DNA of 38,268 nucleotides from Candidatus Bathyarchaeota archaeon (GTDB lineage Archaea; Thermoproteota; Bathyarchaeia; Bathyarchaeales; Bathyarchaeaceae): positions 1,128,887-1,167,154 of the forward strand of contig CP070791.1 of assembly GCA_020346825.1 (NCBI GenBank). The letters are read 5' to 3'. This document shows positions 15,448 to 24,600 of the stretch, in pieces. The notes beneath the pieces were generated by a model. The model did no database searches and was not told where the DNA came from. It was given only the letters and a program-made list of their open reading frames with translations. Position numbers and translations under genes: made by a program. Each line of letters opens with the position of its first letter. The first letter of the stretch is position 1.

Positions 15448-16694
15448 TTCAACGGCGACTTCCCTCGGAACGTTCCAGCCTAGAAGAACTCAAAAACCTT
15501 GCCGAATCAGCGGGATACACCGTTGTTGCCTCTCTTGAACAAGTTAGAGTTCGCGATTCCCGCTATCAGATTGGAAGCGGGAAGACAAGGGAACTAGCTG
15601 AGTTGGTTAAAAAAAGCGGTGTTAAAAAGACCATATTTGACAACGAACTAACGCCTGTTCAAGCTCACAACCTAGCCAAGGCAACCGGTGCAGCGGCAAT
15701 TGACCGCTTTCAACTTATCCTCGAAATCTTTGCGACGCGAGCTTCAACCTACGAAGCACACCTTCAGATTCGGTTAGCCGAACTACGGTACGAATTGTCT
15801 CGTGCAAAAGAAAGGGTGAGATTGGCAAGAATGGAAGAACAACCAGGCTTTATGGGGCTGGGAAAGTATGAAGTAGACCTCTACTATGAAACCGTAAAAC
15901 GGCGAATTCGTTCAATTCAAGAGAAATTGAAGAAGAAACAAGAGAAGAGACGCCTACATCGCGATCGAAGAACCGAACTAGGATTCTCTTCAATTTCTCT
16001 GGCAGGATACACAAACGCCGGGAAGAGTTCGTTGTTTAACATGCTTGCAGAAGAGATGGTTCCAGTAAACCCAAGCCTATTTACCACACTTTCCACAACA
16101 ACTAGAGCGATGCGCCTTTCCAAAAGAAAGGTGCTGCTGACAGATACCGTGGGTTTCATTGATCGATTGCCCCTAATGCTCATTCAAGCCTTTCGCTCAA
16201 CTCTTGAAGAAACCGTTTTCTCAGATTTGATTCTTCTCGTTGTTGACATAAGCGAACCAAATGAAGACATTAAAAGAAAGCTTTCATCTTGCCTTGAGAC
16301 TATACAGAGAATTGGTGCAGCCGGAATACCCGTTGTAACCGCGCTCAACAAAATGGATTTGCTACCGGAAAACGGGATGGACGATAAGGCTGAACTTTTG
16401 AAGGGTGCTGCTCCAAGCCCGGTTCTCATCTCGGCTCTTAATGGAACCAATATAAACCGCCTCAAGCAGGAGATAATTAAACACCTTGAAGACTATATGC
16501 AAGCCACGTTTTCTCTTCCAGTGACGAACGAAACAATGTCCTTCGTTTCGTGGCTGTTCGGACGCGCTAGCGTACAAGACGTGGAATACGAAGCAGATAA
16601 CGTAAAAGTCGTTATCAAAGCGGTGCCTTTATTTGCAGACAAAGTCAGGGGACGTGTAGAACAACTTGGTGGAACCTTTAACACATATAGTTAG
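15432..16694 (+). CDS. hflX: GTPase HflX (apparent ACG start)
   Basis: This ribosome-associated GTPase has about 420 aa. The N-terminal HflX domain (KAIIVQRRLPSERSSLEELKNL...YQIGSGKTREL) and a coiled-coil linker rich in Arg/Glu precede the G domain. The G domain has G1 GYTNAGKSS with Lys198, a G2 Thr region (TLSTTTRAMRL), G3 DTVGF, G4 NKMD and G5-like SALNG. Conserved sequence begins immediately after an ACG at 15432; no ATG, GTG or TTG lies between the upstream stop (TAA 15426) and TTG 15603, which would remove most of the N-terminal domain. GGAGG at 15417-15421, ten bases before ACG, supports initiation there. A base error is the main alternative. Confidence 0.9.
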   Translation, partial: TKAIIVQRRLPSERSSLEELKNLAESAGYTVVASLEQVRVRDSRYQIGSGKTRELAELVKKSGVKKTIFDNELTPVQAHNLAKATGAAAIDRFQLILEIFATRASTYEAHLQIRLAELRYELSRAKERVRLARMEEQPGFMGLGKYEVDLYYETVKRRIRSIQEKLKKKQEKRRLHRDRRTELGFSSISLAGYTNAGKSSLFNMLAEEMVPVNPSLFTTLSTTTRAMRLSKRKVLLTDTVGFIDRLPLMLIQAFRSTLEETVFSDLILLVVDISEPNEDIKRKLSSCLETIQRIGAAGIPVVTALNKMDLLPENGMDDKAELLKGAAPSPVLISALNGTNINRLKQEIIKHLEDYMQATFSLPVTNETMSFVSWLFGRASVQDVEYEADNVKVVIKAVPLFADKVRGRVEQLGGTFNTYS

Positions 16695-16719
16695 AAAAGC
16701 GGGAGATACAGAAACGAAA

Positions 16720-17259
16720 TTGCCAAAGGTTGCCGTTTTAAGATGGGGGCATCGAGTCCGAGATAAAAGACTTACTGCTCATGTTGCTCTAACTGCCCGA
16801 GCACTAGGTGTCTCCAAATTCATTTTGGCAGATGTCAAAGACGAAAAAGTCAAGAAAACAGTCGAAAAGGTTACAGAAAAGTGGGGAGGCGCCTTCCACT
16901 TTAAGATGGGGGAAAACTGGAGACAAATTGTTAAAGACTGGAAGACAACAAACGGTATCGTAGTTCATCTCACCGCTTACGGAGAAAACATTCAAACAAG
17001 CAACGTCCTACAAAGGATTAAGAGTACGGGAAAAGATTTGCTCGTAATTGTGGGCTGTCAGAAAGTCCCGTCAGCATTCTTCTCGAAGACAGTTTCAGAT
17101 TTCAATGTTGCTATAGGAAATCAACCTCATTCTGAGTGTTCGAGTTTAGCTATTTTTCTGGATCGTTTTTTTGAAGGCCGAGAACTGTCAAAGGAGTTTG
17201 AGAGAGCGAAAGTCACGCTGATTCCTCAGGTGAGAGGAAAGAAGATGGTTGAAGTTTAG
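16720..17259 (+). CDS. trm56: tRNA (cytidine(56)-2'-O)-methyltransferase
   Basis: This archaeal SPOUT-type methyltransferase 2'-O-methylates C56 in the T-loop of tRNA. The opening PKVAVLRWGHRVRDKRLTAHVALTARALG is characteristic, and the cofactor-knot region contains LLVIVGCQKVPSAFFSKTVSDFNVAIGNQPHSECSSLAIFLDRFFEG. TTG 16720 gives 179 aa starting at the family position; the frame runs back to TTG 16666, inside hflX, where the sequence is not conserved. GGGAG at 16701 lies upstream. The gene is 25 bases after hflX and continues the aMBF1-HflX operon. Confidence 0.93.
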   Translation: MPKVAVLRWGHRVRDKRLTAHVALTARALGVSKFILADVKDEKVKKTVEKVTEKWGGAFHFKMGENWRQIVKDWKTTNGIVVHLTAYGENIQTSNVLQRIKSTGKDLLVIVGCQKVPSAFFSKTVSDFNVAIGNQPHSECSSLAIFLDRFFEGRELSKEFERAKVTLIPQVRGKKMVEV

Positions 17260-17335
17260 TCTGCCGACTTGATTTGATAAGAGATTTAAGTTTTGTTTCC
17301 CATTTAATCTGGTGAGAGCAAGCAGAGGCGTTTCA

Positions 17336-17848
17336 ATGTTATCCTTTGTTGATGATAAAACTTTGGAAAAGGTCGCTGAAGCGTTTGGCAGTGAAGAAGC
17401 TGTCAGAATTATCGAAGCTCTTAAAGGAACCGGCGAAACCACGGATGAGCAGATAGCAAACCAAACCGGAATACGACTCAACTCGGTTCGCAAAATCCTC
17501 TACAAACTTTACGACCACGCTCTTGTAGGTTTGAGGAGGTCCCGTGACAAGAATACTGGATGGTTCATTTTCCATTGGAGATTTCAGCCAGATCAGCTTG
17601 AAGGGTTCATCTTGAACCAGAAACGGCGTGTTCTCGAAAAACTAGAAGCTAGGCTACTATATGAACAAAAACATGAGTTCTATTACTGCTACACAGCGGG
17701 ATGCAAGCGAATTCCCTTCGAAGAGGCTATGGAACGCGTTTTCCGCTGTCCAACATGTAATAAACCACTAATGCACTTCGAGAACGGCAAAATCGTCAAC
17801 GTTTTGACCAAAAAAGTAGTGCGGTTGAGGAAGGAACTAGGTGAGTGA
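17336..17848 (+). CDS. tfe: Transcription initiation factor TFE (alpha subunit)
   Basis: This 170-aa basal factor helps RNA polymerase open promoters. An N-terminal extended winged helix reads EAFGSEEAVRIIEALKGTGETTDEQIANQTGIRLNSVRKILYKLYDHALVGLRRSRDKNTGW. The C-terminal zinc ribbon has YYCYTAGCKRIPFEEAMERVFRCPTCNKPL, with cysteine pairs around residues 118-123 and 139-142. ATG 17336 is preceded by GAGGCG; GTG 17312 is in frame. TATA-like GATTTAAGTT at about 17283-17292 would place transcription near 17315. It overlaps the HD-domain gene by 8 bases. Confidence 0.95.
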   Translation: MLSFVDDKTLEKVAEAFGSEEAVRIIEALKGTGETTDEQIANQTGIRLNSVRKILYKLYDHALVGLRRSRDKNTGWFIFHWRFQPDQLEGFILNQKRRVLEKLEARLLYEQKHEFYYCYTAGCKRIPFEEAMERVFRCPTCNKPLMHFENGKIVNVLTKKVVRLRKELGE

Positions 17849-18395
17849 AGAATTGCCATCTCCTCAGATGGCGCTGAAGCTTCTTTTTCAAACTGGATGT
17901 TCCAGAAGGGTTGTAGCCCATTGTAAAGCTGTGGCAGCCCTCGCGGTGCAAATCGCTGTAGCATGCGAGAACAAGGGATTGAGTGTCGACACCAAACTCG
18001 TTGAAATAGGCGCTCTTTTACATGATATTGGTCGCTCAAAAACTCATGGAGTTGACCACGTAGTTATTGGCGCAGAAATCAGTAGATCCTTGAACATGCC
18101 AGAAGCCGTTGTGTCCATTATTGAGCGCCATGCTGGTGGCGGCATAGCCCCTGATGAAGCTGAAAGACTCGATTGGCCAGCCAAATGTTATATTCCAAAC
18201 AGTTTGGAGGAAAAAATTGTGACTTATGCCGACAAGTTGATTGAGGGACAGCGAACGGTACCGGTTGAGCGAACTCTAAGAAAGCTTTCGAAGGAATTAG
18301 GAGAGAATCATTCGTCGGTTGTGAGAGTTAAGAACTTACATGAAGAGATTTCATCTCTAATAGGAGATTTGGATGCCAACAGCCACGTTGCTTGA
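17841..18395 (+). CDS. HD-domain phosphohydrolase (TIGR00295-like)
   Basis: This 184-aa protein carries the HD metal site: His27 (VVAHCKAV), His61-Asp62 (GALLHDIGRS), a further His in THGVDHVVIG and an Asp in VTYADKLIEG. The length and motif spacing match the small archaeal HD family TIGR00295, whose substrate is not known to me; phosphohydrolase activity on nucleotides or RNA 2',3'-cyclic ends is typical of HD proteins. GTG 17841 overlaps the end of tfe, and its own end overlaps the next gene by 23 bases, so translation of the three is coupled. Confidence 0.88.
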   Translation: MSEELPSPQMALKLLFQTGCSRRVVAHCKAVAALAVQIAVACENKGLSVDTKLVEIGALLHDIGRSKTHGVDHVVIGAEISRSLNMPEAVVSIIERHAGGGIAPDEAERLDWPAKCYIPNSLEEKIVTYADKLIEGQRTVPVERTLRKLSKELGENHSSVVRVKNLHEEISSLIGDLDANSHVA

Positions 18396-19149
18396 AAAGG
18401 TTTATGGTTCCTTTTCTTCAGAAATCCTAGAACCTGTCTTCTCTACTCTATGTAAAGCGCTAAAAGTCAAGCTGAGAGTTGTTGGCGAAACGAATCGCGG
18501 ATGGGTTCAGATAGAAGTCTCTGGTGAAGATGAAGTTGCAGCGTTGCATTTCCTTGACCGAGAAGTTGGGTTGGCGCCTGTTTCTCTGAGAAACATAGGA
18601 AAGTTTTCTGTTGTCGGAGGCCGAGTTGTCTTCTCAGGAAAAGACGAAACGGGGCTTTATGTAGACATAGGCGTTTATTCTCCGGAAACAAAGGACGCCT
18701 TTATTCCAGTGCAAAGGCTGCAGATTCAGCTAGCTGACGGAAAAAAAGTTCCGCTTCGAAGACTGGTCGAGGTGTTTTGCCTGCAGAACAATTTGCCGCT
18801 TGACGTTAAACTTGTGCAAGATGTTGACGCGCAGAAAAGTTGGGTTGTGGCTGAACTGTCGGAAGCGCAACTCTATCAAATTGTGTCTTGGGTTCGTTTC
18901 AGTTTCGATCGGTTGATCGTCTTAGGTGCGTTTTTTCCTGATGTTGAGCGTGCCGTGAAGCTGTCAAAGCACTTTCGCGATGTAATCAGAATTGAGTCCT
19001 TAGGAACGCTTGAACAGGTTATTCTTTGCAAGTTGGGAACTGACGCTGTTGGACTCATATCGAATCTTGGACGTTTTCTTCCTGATGCCACTCTTGTTCC
19101 GTTCTCTCCAAGAAAAATTCAGCAACTTATTGGCAAACCGTTTCTCTGA
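18373..19149 (+). CDS. DUF2110-type archaeal protein
   Basis: This 258-aa protein is best placed in the archaeal DUF2110/COG4031 family, recognised partly by its place directly downstream of tfe. It has a central beta-rich segment with GKFSVVGGRVVFSGKDETGLYVDIGVYSPETKDAFIPVQRLQIQLADGK, suggestive of an OB/S1-like RNA-binding fold. The C-terminal alpha/beta region contains DRLIVLGAFFPDVERAV. There are no membrane segments and no catalytic motif. ATG 18373 follows AGGAGA with a short spacer. The operon context (TFE, HD protein, HflX, Trm56) suggests an RNA- or transcription-linked role, but this is not demonstrated. Confidence 0.72.
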   Translation: MPTATLLEKVYGSFSSEILEPVFSTLCKALKVKLRVVGETNRGWVQIEVSGEDEVAALHFLDREVGLAPVSLRNIGKFSVVGGRVVFSGKDETGLYVDIGVYSPETKDAFIPVQRLQIQLADGKKVPLRRLVEVFCLQNNLPLDVKLVQDVDAQKSWVVAELSEAQLYQIVSWVRFSFDRLIVLGAFFPDVERAVKLSKHFRDVIRIESLGTLEQVILCKLGTDAVGLISNLGRFLPDATLVPFSPRKIQQLIGKPFL

Positions 19150-19157
19150 CCAGTAAT

Positions 19158-19721
19158 TCAGGTTAGATGTAGATGTATGGTGTCATTCAGTGATATCCAG
19201 TCTACGAGTGTGCTAACGCAACCATCGCGAAGTAGGGCGATGCCAAGGCCTATGACCCCTAGTTTTTCGCAGAGAAAGCTTCCAAGTACTAGTTCTTTAA
19301 AGCAAGCAACGCCAAGAGATGCTTTTGGTTTCATTTCGAGGAAGATTTTTTTTGCTATGCTACCGCCGGGGAGGATGAAGGTTCCTTTGTATCCTAGCGT
19401 TTTTGTCAATTGGATTATCTTTCGTATATTACATTTTCCACATTCTTGGCACTTGTAGCCGTGTTCTCCCAATTCTGCTGGACACTCTTTGGACCGTAGG
19501 CATTGTGGTAGAAGTAATATCCTCTCGGTGTATGGTGTAGATGCGAATTGTTCTTTAGATGCGTTATTTTTTGTCTTCACGTAAAGTTGAAAGAGTTCTT
19601 TTTCGTCTACGCCCATCTTGGCTGCGAATTGTTCCAATTTTTGAATAGCAATACCGCTGAATTTCGATTCTGAAAGTCTTTCTATCACACGCATGACGGA
19701 ACCACTTTCTCTTCCTTTCAT
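19158..19721 (-). CDS. DUF116 family protein with cysteine motif
   Basis: This 187-aa protein has the DUF116 signature LLLPQCLRSKECPAELGEHGYKCQECGKCNI (broken here by no gaps), giving five cysteines likely to bind a metal or Fe-S cluster. Then come FILPGGSIAKKIFLEMKPKASLGVACFKELVLGSFLCEKLGVIGLGIALLRDGC and an acidic-hydrophobic end. The N-terminal 60 residues are helical. The biochemical role of DUF116 is not known; some relatives are associated with formyltransferases or lipoate/radical SAM genes. It is convergent to the TFE operon with only 8 bases between stops. Confidence 0.85.
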   Translation of the reverse strand: MKGRESGSVMRVIERLSESKFSGIAIQKLEQFAAKMGVDEKELFQLYVKTKNNASKEQFASTPYTERILLLPQCLRSKECPAELGEHGYKCQECGKCNIRKIIQLTKTLGYKGTFILPGGSIAKKIFLEMKPKASLGVACFKELVLGSFLCEKLGVIGLGIALLRDGCVSTLVDWISLNDTIHLHLT

Positions 19722-19820
19722 ATGTTCTCGGCGTCTCCAGTCGCTGATCTTCAGTCCAACTTTTTATGTTGATCCTCTACCTCTTTTCGTTGGTTCGATA
19801 TAAATGTTAAGTGAAGATTG

Positions 19821-19898
19821 TGGTGGGCCGGGCAGGACTTGAACCTGCGACCTCAGCCTCGTAAGGGCTGCGTCCTAACCGAGCTAGACTACCGGCCC
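19821..19898 (-). tRNA. tRNA-Val(TAC), CCA encoded
   Basis: The minus strand folds to a 75-nt cloverleaf without an intron: acceptor GGGCCGG/CCGGCCC, anticodon stem CAGCC/GGCTG, loop CTTACGA with anticodon TAC, T-arm GCAGG-TTCAAGT-CCTGC and discriminator A. The genomic sequence continues with CCA (19823-19821). TATA-like TTTATAAAA at about 19927-19935 lies 30 bases upstream. Confidence 0.96.
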
Positions 19899-20103
19899 AT
19901 TGTCCAAAAATTATGGTATCAGATGTTTTATAAATGGTGCGTGCAACTCGCGTTCGCGGTTTCGAAGAAGTTCTTTGATGCGCGCGCTTCTCTTCAATTT
20001 GTTACTGAAAAAGAGACCTCCTTCTTCTCCAAGATCCATAAATGCGTCTATAACACTTACATGCGTGGACGTCCAAAAAAAGCGAATCACAAACTCGAGG
20101 ATA

Positions 20104-20847
20104 TTAATGCGATCTCGTTTTCCCTTCCGCAAACGCGCAAGCAGCAATCCTGCAGGCGTAGCAAATTCTTTCATGATCCCACTGAGATAGAGATATCCGC
20201 GCAAACAGCCAAAAAAGAATTAGAGCTACTAAAAACAGGTCAATTATTAGACTCTGAACCAGATTGTCGCCTCCAACCAAGACCAAAAAAGTGCCTAAAA
20301 CGAAGAAGGTGTTAAGAAACAAACGGATAAAACGTCTAAACTCAAACTGGAGCAGACCAAGACCAACTCCCACTGCTCCAGTCCAAACCATTAATGAGCT
20401 ACTCTGTTCAAACCCCAAGTCACCAAAGAAATAGAGAAGGGCACCAACAAGGGCCAAAAATCCTCCCAAAAACAACCCTGTGCAAGCGGCACAAAATATC
20501 CGGTCTCCTATTCTAAAAACGTGACCAGCGTAGTGTTCGCACGGAGGATGGTGCCCTTTCAAAGAGGAGGAAGCCCCGTGGGAAGACAAGCTACTGTGGT
20601 AGGGACGCTTGCTTTTCCCTCCCTTTCCGAAATCGAAAACCCGCGAACATTTTGTTGGGAAAAATACAGCTAAAATACCAAAAATGCAAAGTATTCCAAA
20701 AATAGAGCCAATCAAAGGTTTTCGCCAAGAAAGAGTTTCCTGCACATTTGGTGGATAAAGAGTGAACATTCCTGCAAGAAGTATTCCGAGAAACGACACA
20801 ATAAGTAGATATGTTACGTTGGAGGTGCGAGAGAAGCTCTGGAACAC
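20104..20847 (-). CDS. Predicted membrane protein with HHPxCxH and CxxC motifs (DUF2085-like)
   Basis: This 247-aa protein has about five or six hydrophobic segments: near residues 12-32, 45-65, 120-143, 150-170, 180-200 and 205-225. Between the second and third is a loop with KGHHPPCEHYAGHVFRIGDRIFCAACTGLFLGG. The paired His/Cys and the CxxCTG just before a helix recall DUF2085 membrane proteins; the residues may bind a metal. The basic soluble loop SRVFDFGKGGKSKRPYHSS is probably cytoplasmic. The C-terminal tail has CYACRIAAC. The biochemical role is unknown. It lies upstream of tRNA-Val on the same strand but is separated from it by about 200 bases. Confidence 0.75.
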   Translation of the reverse strand: MFQSFSRTSNVTYLLIVSFLGILLAGMFTLYPPNVQETLSWRKPLIGSIFGILCIFGILAVFFPTKCSRVFDFGKGGKSKRPYHSSLSSHGASSSLKGHHPPCEHYAGHVFRIGDRIFCAACTGLFLGGFLALVGALLYFFGDLGFEQSSSLMVWTGAVGVGLGLLQFEFRRFIRLFLNTFFVLGTFLVLVGGDNLVQSLIIDLFLVALILFWLFARISLSQWDHERICYACRIAACAFAEGKTRSH

Positions 20848-20925
20848 GATCAGGCACTTCCTAAAACACTGTTTTAAACGGGTTTGCGATATATTGAGTA
20901 GACAGACACCAATAGACTTTTCTCC

Positions 20926-21123
20926 TTAATTTATTTCTTGAGAAGAGTCCTTAATTCTTCTACTCCAAGAGGCGAAAAAACGGTTGTAATACTCGTAAAG
21001 CTCCTCCTGCACCTCTTCTCTCAGAAGTGAGTCTGTAGGCGTTATGGCGTGAACCATGTCATAATTCACCCAATTCCAATCTTCTATCCACCCATTTTGC
21101 TTAGCTTCCTCAAATACCTCGGT
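20926..21123 (-). pseudogene. Remnant of a B12-type radical SAM protein C-terminus
   Basis: On the minus strand a 65-codon frame, closed upstream by TGA (21126-21124) and without a usable start, reads EEAKQNGWIEDWNWVNYDMVH...TPTDSLLREEVQEELYEYYNRFFASWSRRI. This resembles the C-terminal tail of archaeal radical SAM/B12 (BchE-like) enzymes, where a W-x-x-Y-x-MVH segment and an E-x-Q-x-ELY helix precede a basic end. The catalytic part is not found in the 200 bases upstream, which contain stops in all frames. It appears to be a decayed gene; the family call rests on memory of the tail pattern. Confidence 0.45.
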
Positions 21124-21340
21124 TCATGTACGCATTCGATTAAAAGCACCTTCGCTTGCGCTACAACCCCCAAGGATTTCCCATTATCCACCTTGCTTCT
21201 TCGGGCTGATTACATTTTCGTTCACCTATCGAGCGCGTGCGACATATGGCTGTTGCTTGTTGCTGAAACCCTTTGTAAAGCCTGAAGCGGCACCACAAAA
21301 ACCTGTGAACGAGACCAGAAGGCCAATGGCTTTGGGAAGT
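21124..21340. other. Intergenic stretch without an intact gene
   Basis: No intact gene is seen. On the minus strand short frames such as one containing AKVLLIECVHEPRYLRKL are interrupted by stops, and they could be further decayed parts of the same radical SAM gene as 20926-21123. On the plus strand a 78-codon frame lacks a ribosome-binding site. Confidence 0.3.
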
Positions 21341-21622
21341 TTATTTCTTGGTGCCCACTATTGTCAATCTCTGTTGCCCAGAACCAGTTAACTTCCAAAT
21401 GTATGGTCGTTTGCCCTTGCAGGTGAGGATGTTTTCAGCCTCAAGCAGATGAAGGTGATGGAGAACAGACGCATATTTTAGACCGGTTTCCTGCGCAACT
21501 TCTTTTGCATTAGAAGCGTTCTTCTCAAGAATCAAGATTGTTTGCGTTCTAGCCAACAATCCCCTTTGAACATTTCTCTTCAACGTCAAAAAAGCCTTAG
21601 GATGATAGGGCACCTTAAACAT
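21341..21622 (-). CDS. Small winged-helix DNA-binding protein (ArsR/MarR type)
   Basis: This protein of about 93 aa is essentially one winged helix. A recruiting helix (FLTLKRNVQRGLLARTQTILIL) is followed by the HTH NASNAKEVAQETGLKYASVLHHLHLLEAENILTCKGKRPYIWKLT, in which the recognition helix is KYASVLHHLHLLE and the wing CKGKRPYIWKL. There are no sensor or metal-binding residues beyond a single Cys. ATG 21622 is preferred; TTG 21631 is in frame. A TATA-like run (TTTACTTTATTTTG) lies immediately upstream, so the mRNA is probably leaderless. It stands just downstream of the DP2 gene on the same strand, separated by about 50 bases; its target is unknown. Confidence 0.82.
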   Translation of the reverse strand: MFKVPYHPKAFLTLKRNVQRGLLARTQTILILEKNASNAKEVAQETGLKYASVLHHLHLLEAENILTCKGKRPYIWKLTGSGQQRLTIVGTKK

Positions 21623-21674
21623 GATCCTCAAAATAAAGTAAACTTTAACACAAAAAAGGTTTCCAGTAGTGCTG

Positions 21675-24600
21675 TTAAGCGACGAATTTTGTGAGGCTAA
21701 TTTGTTTAGGTTTGTTACCTTCGAACAAGGATCGTATTTCTTCTTCGACTAGGAAAAGTCGTTGAGTATAATAGTCGGAGAGACCATATTTTTGAACTAT
21801 TTGGTGTGCTGCTTCTAGATACTTTTCAATTCCTCCACGGTACACAGTTAGGACCACTGCGCCTCCACAACCAGGACACTTTCCGAGGAGCGGCGGGCGT
21901 CTAAACCGTCTGTTGCAAGATTTACATCTAAAGTTTTGGGTGGTGAAAGCTCTTAGGTTTCCCGCGATGTCACGGATAAAATGTGTCGTCAGAACTTTTT
22001 TCGCAACCATCTCCGCGTCGACAGCTTCAATCTTTTCCGCCAACTCAAGTTGACTATGCAACTTTTTAACCATCCGCCCCAGTCTCTTATACACACTCTC
22101 TTCATTACCAATATTGATGTCAGAAACGGGAATTGTATACTTGAACCCTTGAAACTGTGCTGCGGTGTTCAATCGATGTTCAATAAGGTCTATGAGTTCA
22201 CTCACTTTCTGCGGGGACTCTTTGTGCTCAGTTCTTTCATAGAAGGCGGATGGATATTTTGCTGCAACATCAACTTCATGAGCTTGTCGCTGCACTTCTA
22301 GTGGATTCACAACCGGAATTATGAACAACGGGGCATCCATTATTCCCCCTATCTGAGCAGGTAAATAGGCTTTAGAGAAGTTTAAGATCGCGTCCAAAGT
22401 GAGTATTAGAGAGTCCTCGTCACCATCACAGTCTCTACGCTTTGCTGAATGCCATAATGGATGAGCATAACAAACGTTCAAGCGAGTGAAGCCAATGATC
22501 CTCCCGAGGATGCCTACGGAGGTGTGTGGTGCCAAACCTACCACTAGATGCCCGATCAAGTCATCGGCGCGTTTAATGTTGTAATATGACGAAAGCCCAT
22601 ACGCTTTTTCTAGGAGTTCATCTAGGAAGTTGGCAACGCGAACGAAGTATTCTGCGCTCTTCAGCGGGATAATCACGTCTTGCACTTTAAGCTCACATAG
22701 CTGGTGGGCGCCAGACAATTTGTTTCCATTGCAATCGTAGCGGTAGCCAAGTTGCCGAAGATTTTCTACAGGCACACCAATTTCTGCAGCCATAAAATGC
22801 GTCAAAGGAGTGTTTGTAATATCGAACCGCATTGTTCCGTCCTTGAAAACAGACAAGTCGTGTTTCGCTCGCAGAATTCCCTTTTCAAGGATTTCAGGTG
22901 TTTTTGTTTCGTTCGTCAGACCCTTTACACCCTTCACTAGTTCGGGGATGGGAAGGTTCAGCTTCTTGCAGGCTTCATTCATCATCTCTTTAAGATCAAC
23001 TGATTGTTTGTTGTAGCTCCTTGTTGGAATCCTGCAAACGGGACAGAAAACGTCTTTTAGACGTCTTTTGCATTGGGGACAAAAATGTTCTACCAACGTG
23101 TCTGTTCCACATTTGAGACATTTCGTTCTGTAGGATGTTTCGTTACATTCTGAACAACGACGACTAGCGAGGTCAATATCGATTGTGGCACTGTTCAATG
23201 CTTCAGTAAGGTTTCGTCGAGAACCTCCTGCGAGCCCAATGGGGAAGAGGACGTGAACAAGTGGCCTCATCTCTCGCCTTTTCGCCTTTTCTGGGCGCCC
23301 CATTCTGGCGCCGATAAAGGTGGGAGCCTTTTTTCGCATAGGAATGCCTGTGAGGTTCTGAATGATTTCAAAGGCGTTTTTTGAGTGGACTATCTTTGTT
23401 TTAGTGGTGGGCGGTCCAAGACTATAAGCTAAAACATACGCCTCATCGTTTCTTATCCTAATTTTGTTTTCGCTGACTTCATGTGGAATACAAATCCTTT
23501 CAAGTATCTCTTTTACCGCCTCGTTATATACGCCAGTTATTTCTTGATCAATGTTGGCTTTCTTTTGCCTTTCGGAATTCAAAACCCATTTCCTTAACAT
23601 ATTAAATTCTTTACCCGAAACATTGCGCCAAAAAAAGGTGAAAGAAGGGTGAAGAGGTATCTTAAGCGCTAAAGATAATGCTATTGCCTCTTTGGCGCTC
23701 GGCTTGTTTTTGAAGGGATTCTTTAGGAAATCGTCAAGACGAGCTGTACAAATTTTGACGGTTGCCGCCGCCTTTTCTAGACTACCATGAAAAGCCTGTT
23801 TGATGAGCGATTGAAGCTCTTCACGCCACCATTCCTCAGTGTACCCGGAAGGAAGGAGAGGTTTATTATTATATAGAAAGTCGCCGAATCCGATGAGAAT
23901 GTCTCCAAGAAATAGAATTTTTTCAATTCGGTTTCTTATTTCTTTGAAGTTTTGAAGCGTGACACGAACAACGGATCCGTTTCTTAATCGTACAATCGGG
24001 GGTTCTATCGCGTCTACAGGAACAACAACCCCGGCTTTTCCGGGTCCTTCGATGCGAATCTGTGTTCCTGCGGCGAGAAAATTTTGGAGAACCATCATAG
24101 TCACCGGGTGTATGCCCACTGCTGCAAGGCCGGTATTCCTGGCTCTTCCATAGCGAAGCCTGAAGCCTCCTTGCCTTGACGGAAACGAAAAAATAGGACG
24201 GCCAGCTATGACGTCTTCCATAAAACCGGCCGTCTTCTTTTTCTCGATTTCTCTTATTTGCCTCAACCAACCCCATCCCTCGATTCCCAGTTTCTCGACG
24301 ATCGTCCAAACTTTTGCGGAGCGTCCTACAACTCCGTCATTTACAACTCGAAGAGCTCCGCCTCGAATTCTGTTTGTTTCAATTCGCGGAAGGTTGCGGA
24401 AGGATGAAACTTCAATTGGGTCGGACTCGGTGCCAGTGACTTCCACAGGAATAAATTGAATAGCTCTTTTCAATTCCTCGTCTGAAACATGATACTGGAA
24501 TCTTGCTACCGCCCGCTCGAATAGTCGTACTTCTTCTGTGAAACGTTTGATTTCCTCCTCGGTTGGCTTATAACGATCTAATCCGATCAGCCGGCGAACA

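Noticed and set aside
19911..20204. Minus-strand frame of 97 codons between the membrane protein and tRNA-Val
   Set aside because: It overlaps the end of the membrane protein gene and the tRNA-Val promoter, and no family resemblance or start signal is seen.
21049..21285. Plus-strand frame of 78 codons
   Set aside because: It is antisense to the radical SAM remnant, lacks a ribosome-binding site and has an unnatural composition.
23923..24309. Alternative frame within the DP2 gene
   Set aside because: Arg/Ser-rich shadow of the polymerase coding frame, which is intact across the region.
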